A DNA stretch of 64,000 nucleotides from Teredinibacter waterburyi (GTDB lineage: Bacteria; Pseudomonadota; Gammaproteobacteria; Pseudomonadales; Cellvibrionaceae): NCBI RefSeq assembly GCF_001922985.1, contig NZ_MRUH01000007.1, forward strand, positions 96,339 through 160,338. The letters run 5' to 3'. Positions 63,940 through 64,000 of the stretch are shown piece after piece. Every line of letters begins with the position of its first letter. Position 1 is the first letter of the stretch. Position numbers and translations under genes: made by a program. The notes under the pieces are model-generated. The model had not been told where the DNA came from. It ran no database searches and saw nothing but the letters and a program-made list of their open reading frames with translations.

Positions 63940-64000
63940 TATTGACTAAAGCCGTGCGGTAGAAATACTGGTACGGTTAGGCTCAAAAAAAGGCCCCCCC

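Overview
The window reads as the chromosome of an aerobic, polysaccharide-degrading gammaproteobacterium related to the Cellvibrionaceae (Saccharophagus, Teredinibacter, Cellvibrio type). Two things point there. The gene order matches Pseudomonas-type chromosomes over long stretches (cbrA-cbrX-gluQ-dksA-sfsA; yggS-proC-yggT-metXW-rdgB; pilT-pilU; ruvX-yqgE-tonB-gshB-pilGHIJK-chpABC). At the right end is a GH10 xylanase with CBM10 modules joined by long polyserine linkers, a hallmark of that family. Base composition is moderate and even, and I see no prophage, integrase, insertion sequence, CRISPR array, rRNA or tRNA gene.

Layout. 1-5.0 kb: carbon/nitrogen sensor kinase CbrA (its C-terminal end lies outside the window), small upstream CbrX-like protein, GluQ-RS, DksA, SfsA. 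5-9.2 kb: small unlinked genes (Rieske protein, TfoX C-terminal domain protein, M15 peptidase, HAD phosphatase, two proteins of unknown function). 9.3-12.2 kb: divergent soluble and membrane pyrophosphatases. 12.2-13.5 kb: putative HExxH metalloprotein. 13.6-21.7 kb: minus-strand housekeeping run yggS-proC-yggT-metX-metW-DUF4426-rdgB, then hemW, interrupted by an oppositely oriented TraF-like outer-membrane gene. 21.8-24.1 kb: pilus retraction ATPases PilT and PilU. 24.1-27.1 kb: ruvX, yqgE, tonB, gshB. 27.3-40.1 kb: complete Pil-Chp chemosensory cluster. 40.1-42.8 kb: hslO, hslR, yrfG, nudE. 43-48.1 kb: small coiled-coil protein, DUF3014 protein, LpxR-like lipid A deacylase, and a translationally coupled binding-protein/chemoreceptor pair. 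48.2-51 kb: cpxP-like gene divergent from cpxRA with a perfect CpxR box between. 51-57.6 kb: transhydrogenase SthA, MsbA-related ABC exporter, TonB-dependent receptor, hemolysin III family protein. 57.8-61.6 kb: GGDEF-EAL protein facing a porin/periplasmic-protein pair. 62-63.9 kb: modular xylanase.

How the genes fit together. PilT, PilU and the Pil-Chp system jointly control type IV pili; the neighbouring TonB-like gene belongs to the same conserved block. A second sensory module (45.7-48.1 kb) probably feeds a different chemotaxis or biofilm pathway. CpxRA with its spy-like target and the LpxR homologue concern the envelope. The xylanase, porin and TonB receptor fit a lifestyle of degrading plant or algal polysaccharide. 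I found no clear-cut new multi-gene system. The most promising unexplained items are the coupled binding-protein/receptor pair, the HExxH protein at 12.2-13.4 kb, and the repeat protein at 8.4-9.2 kb.
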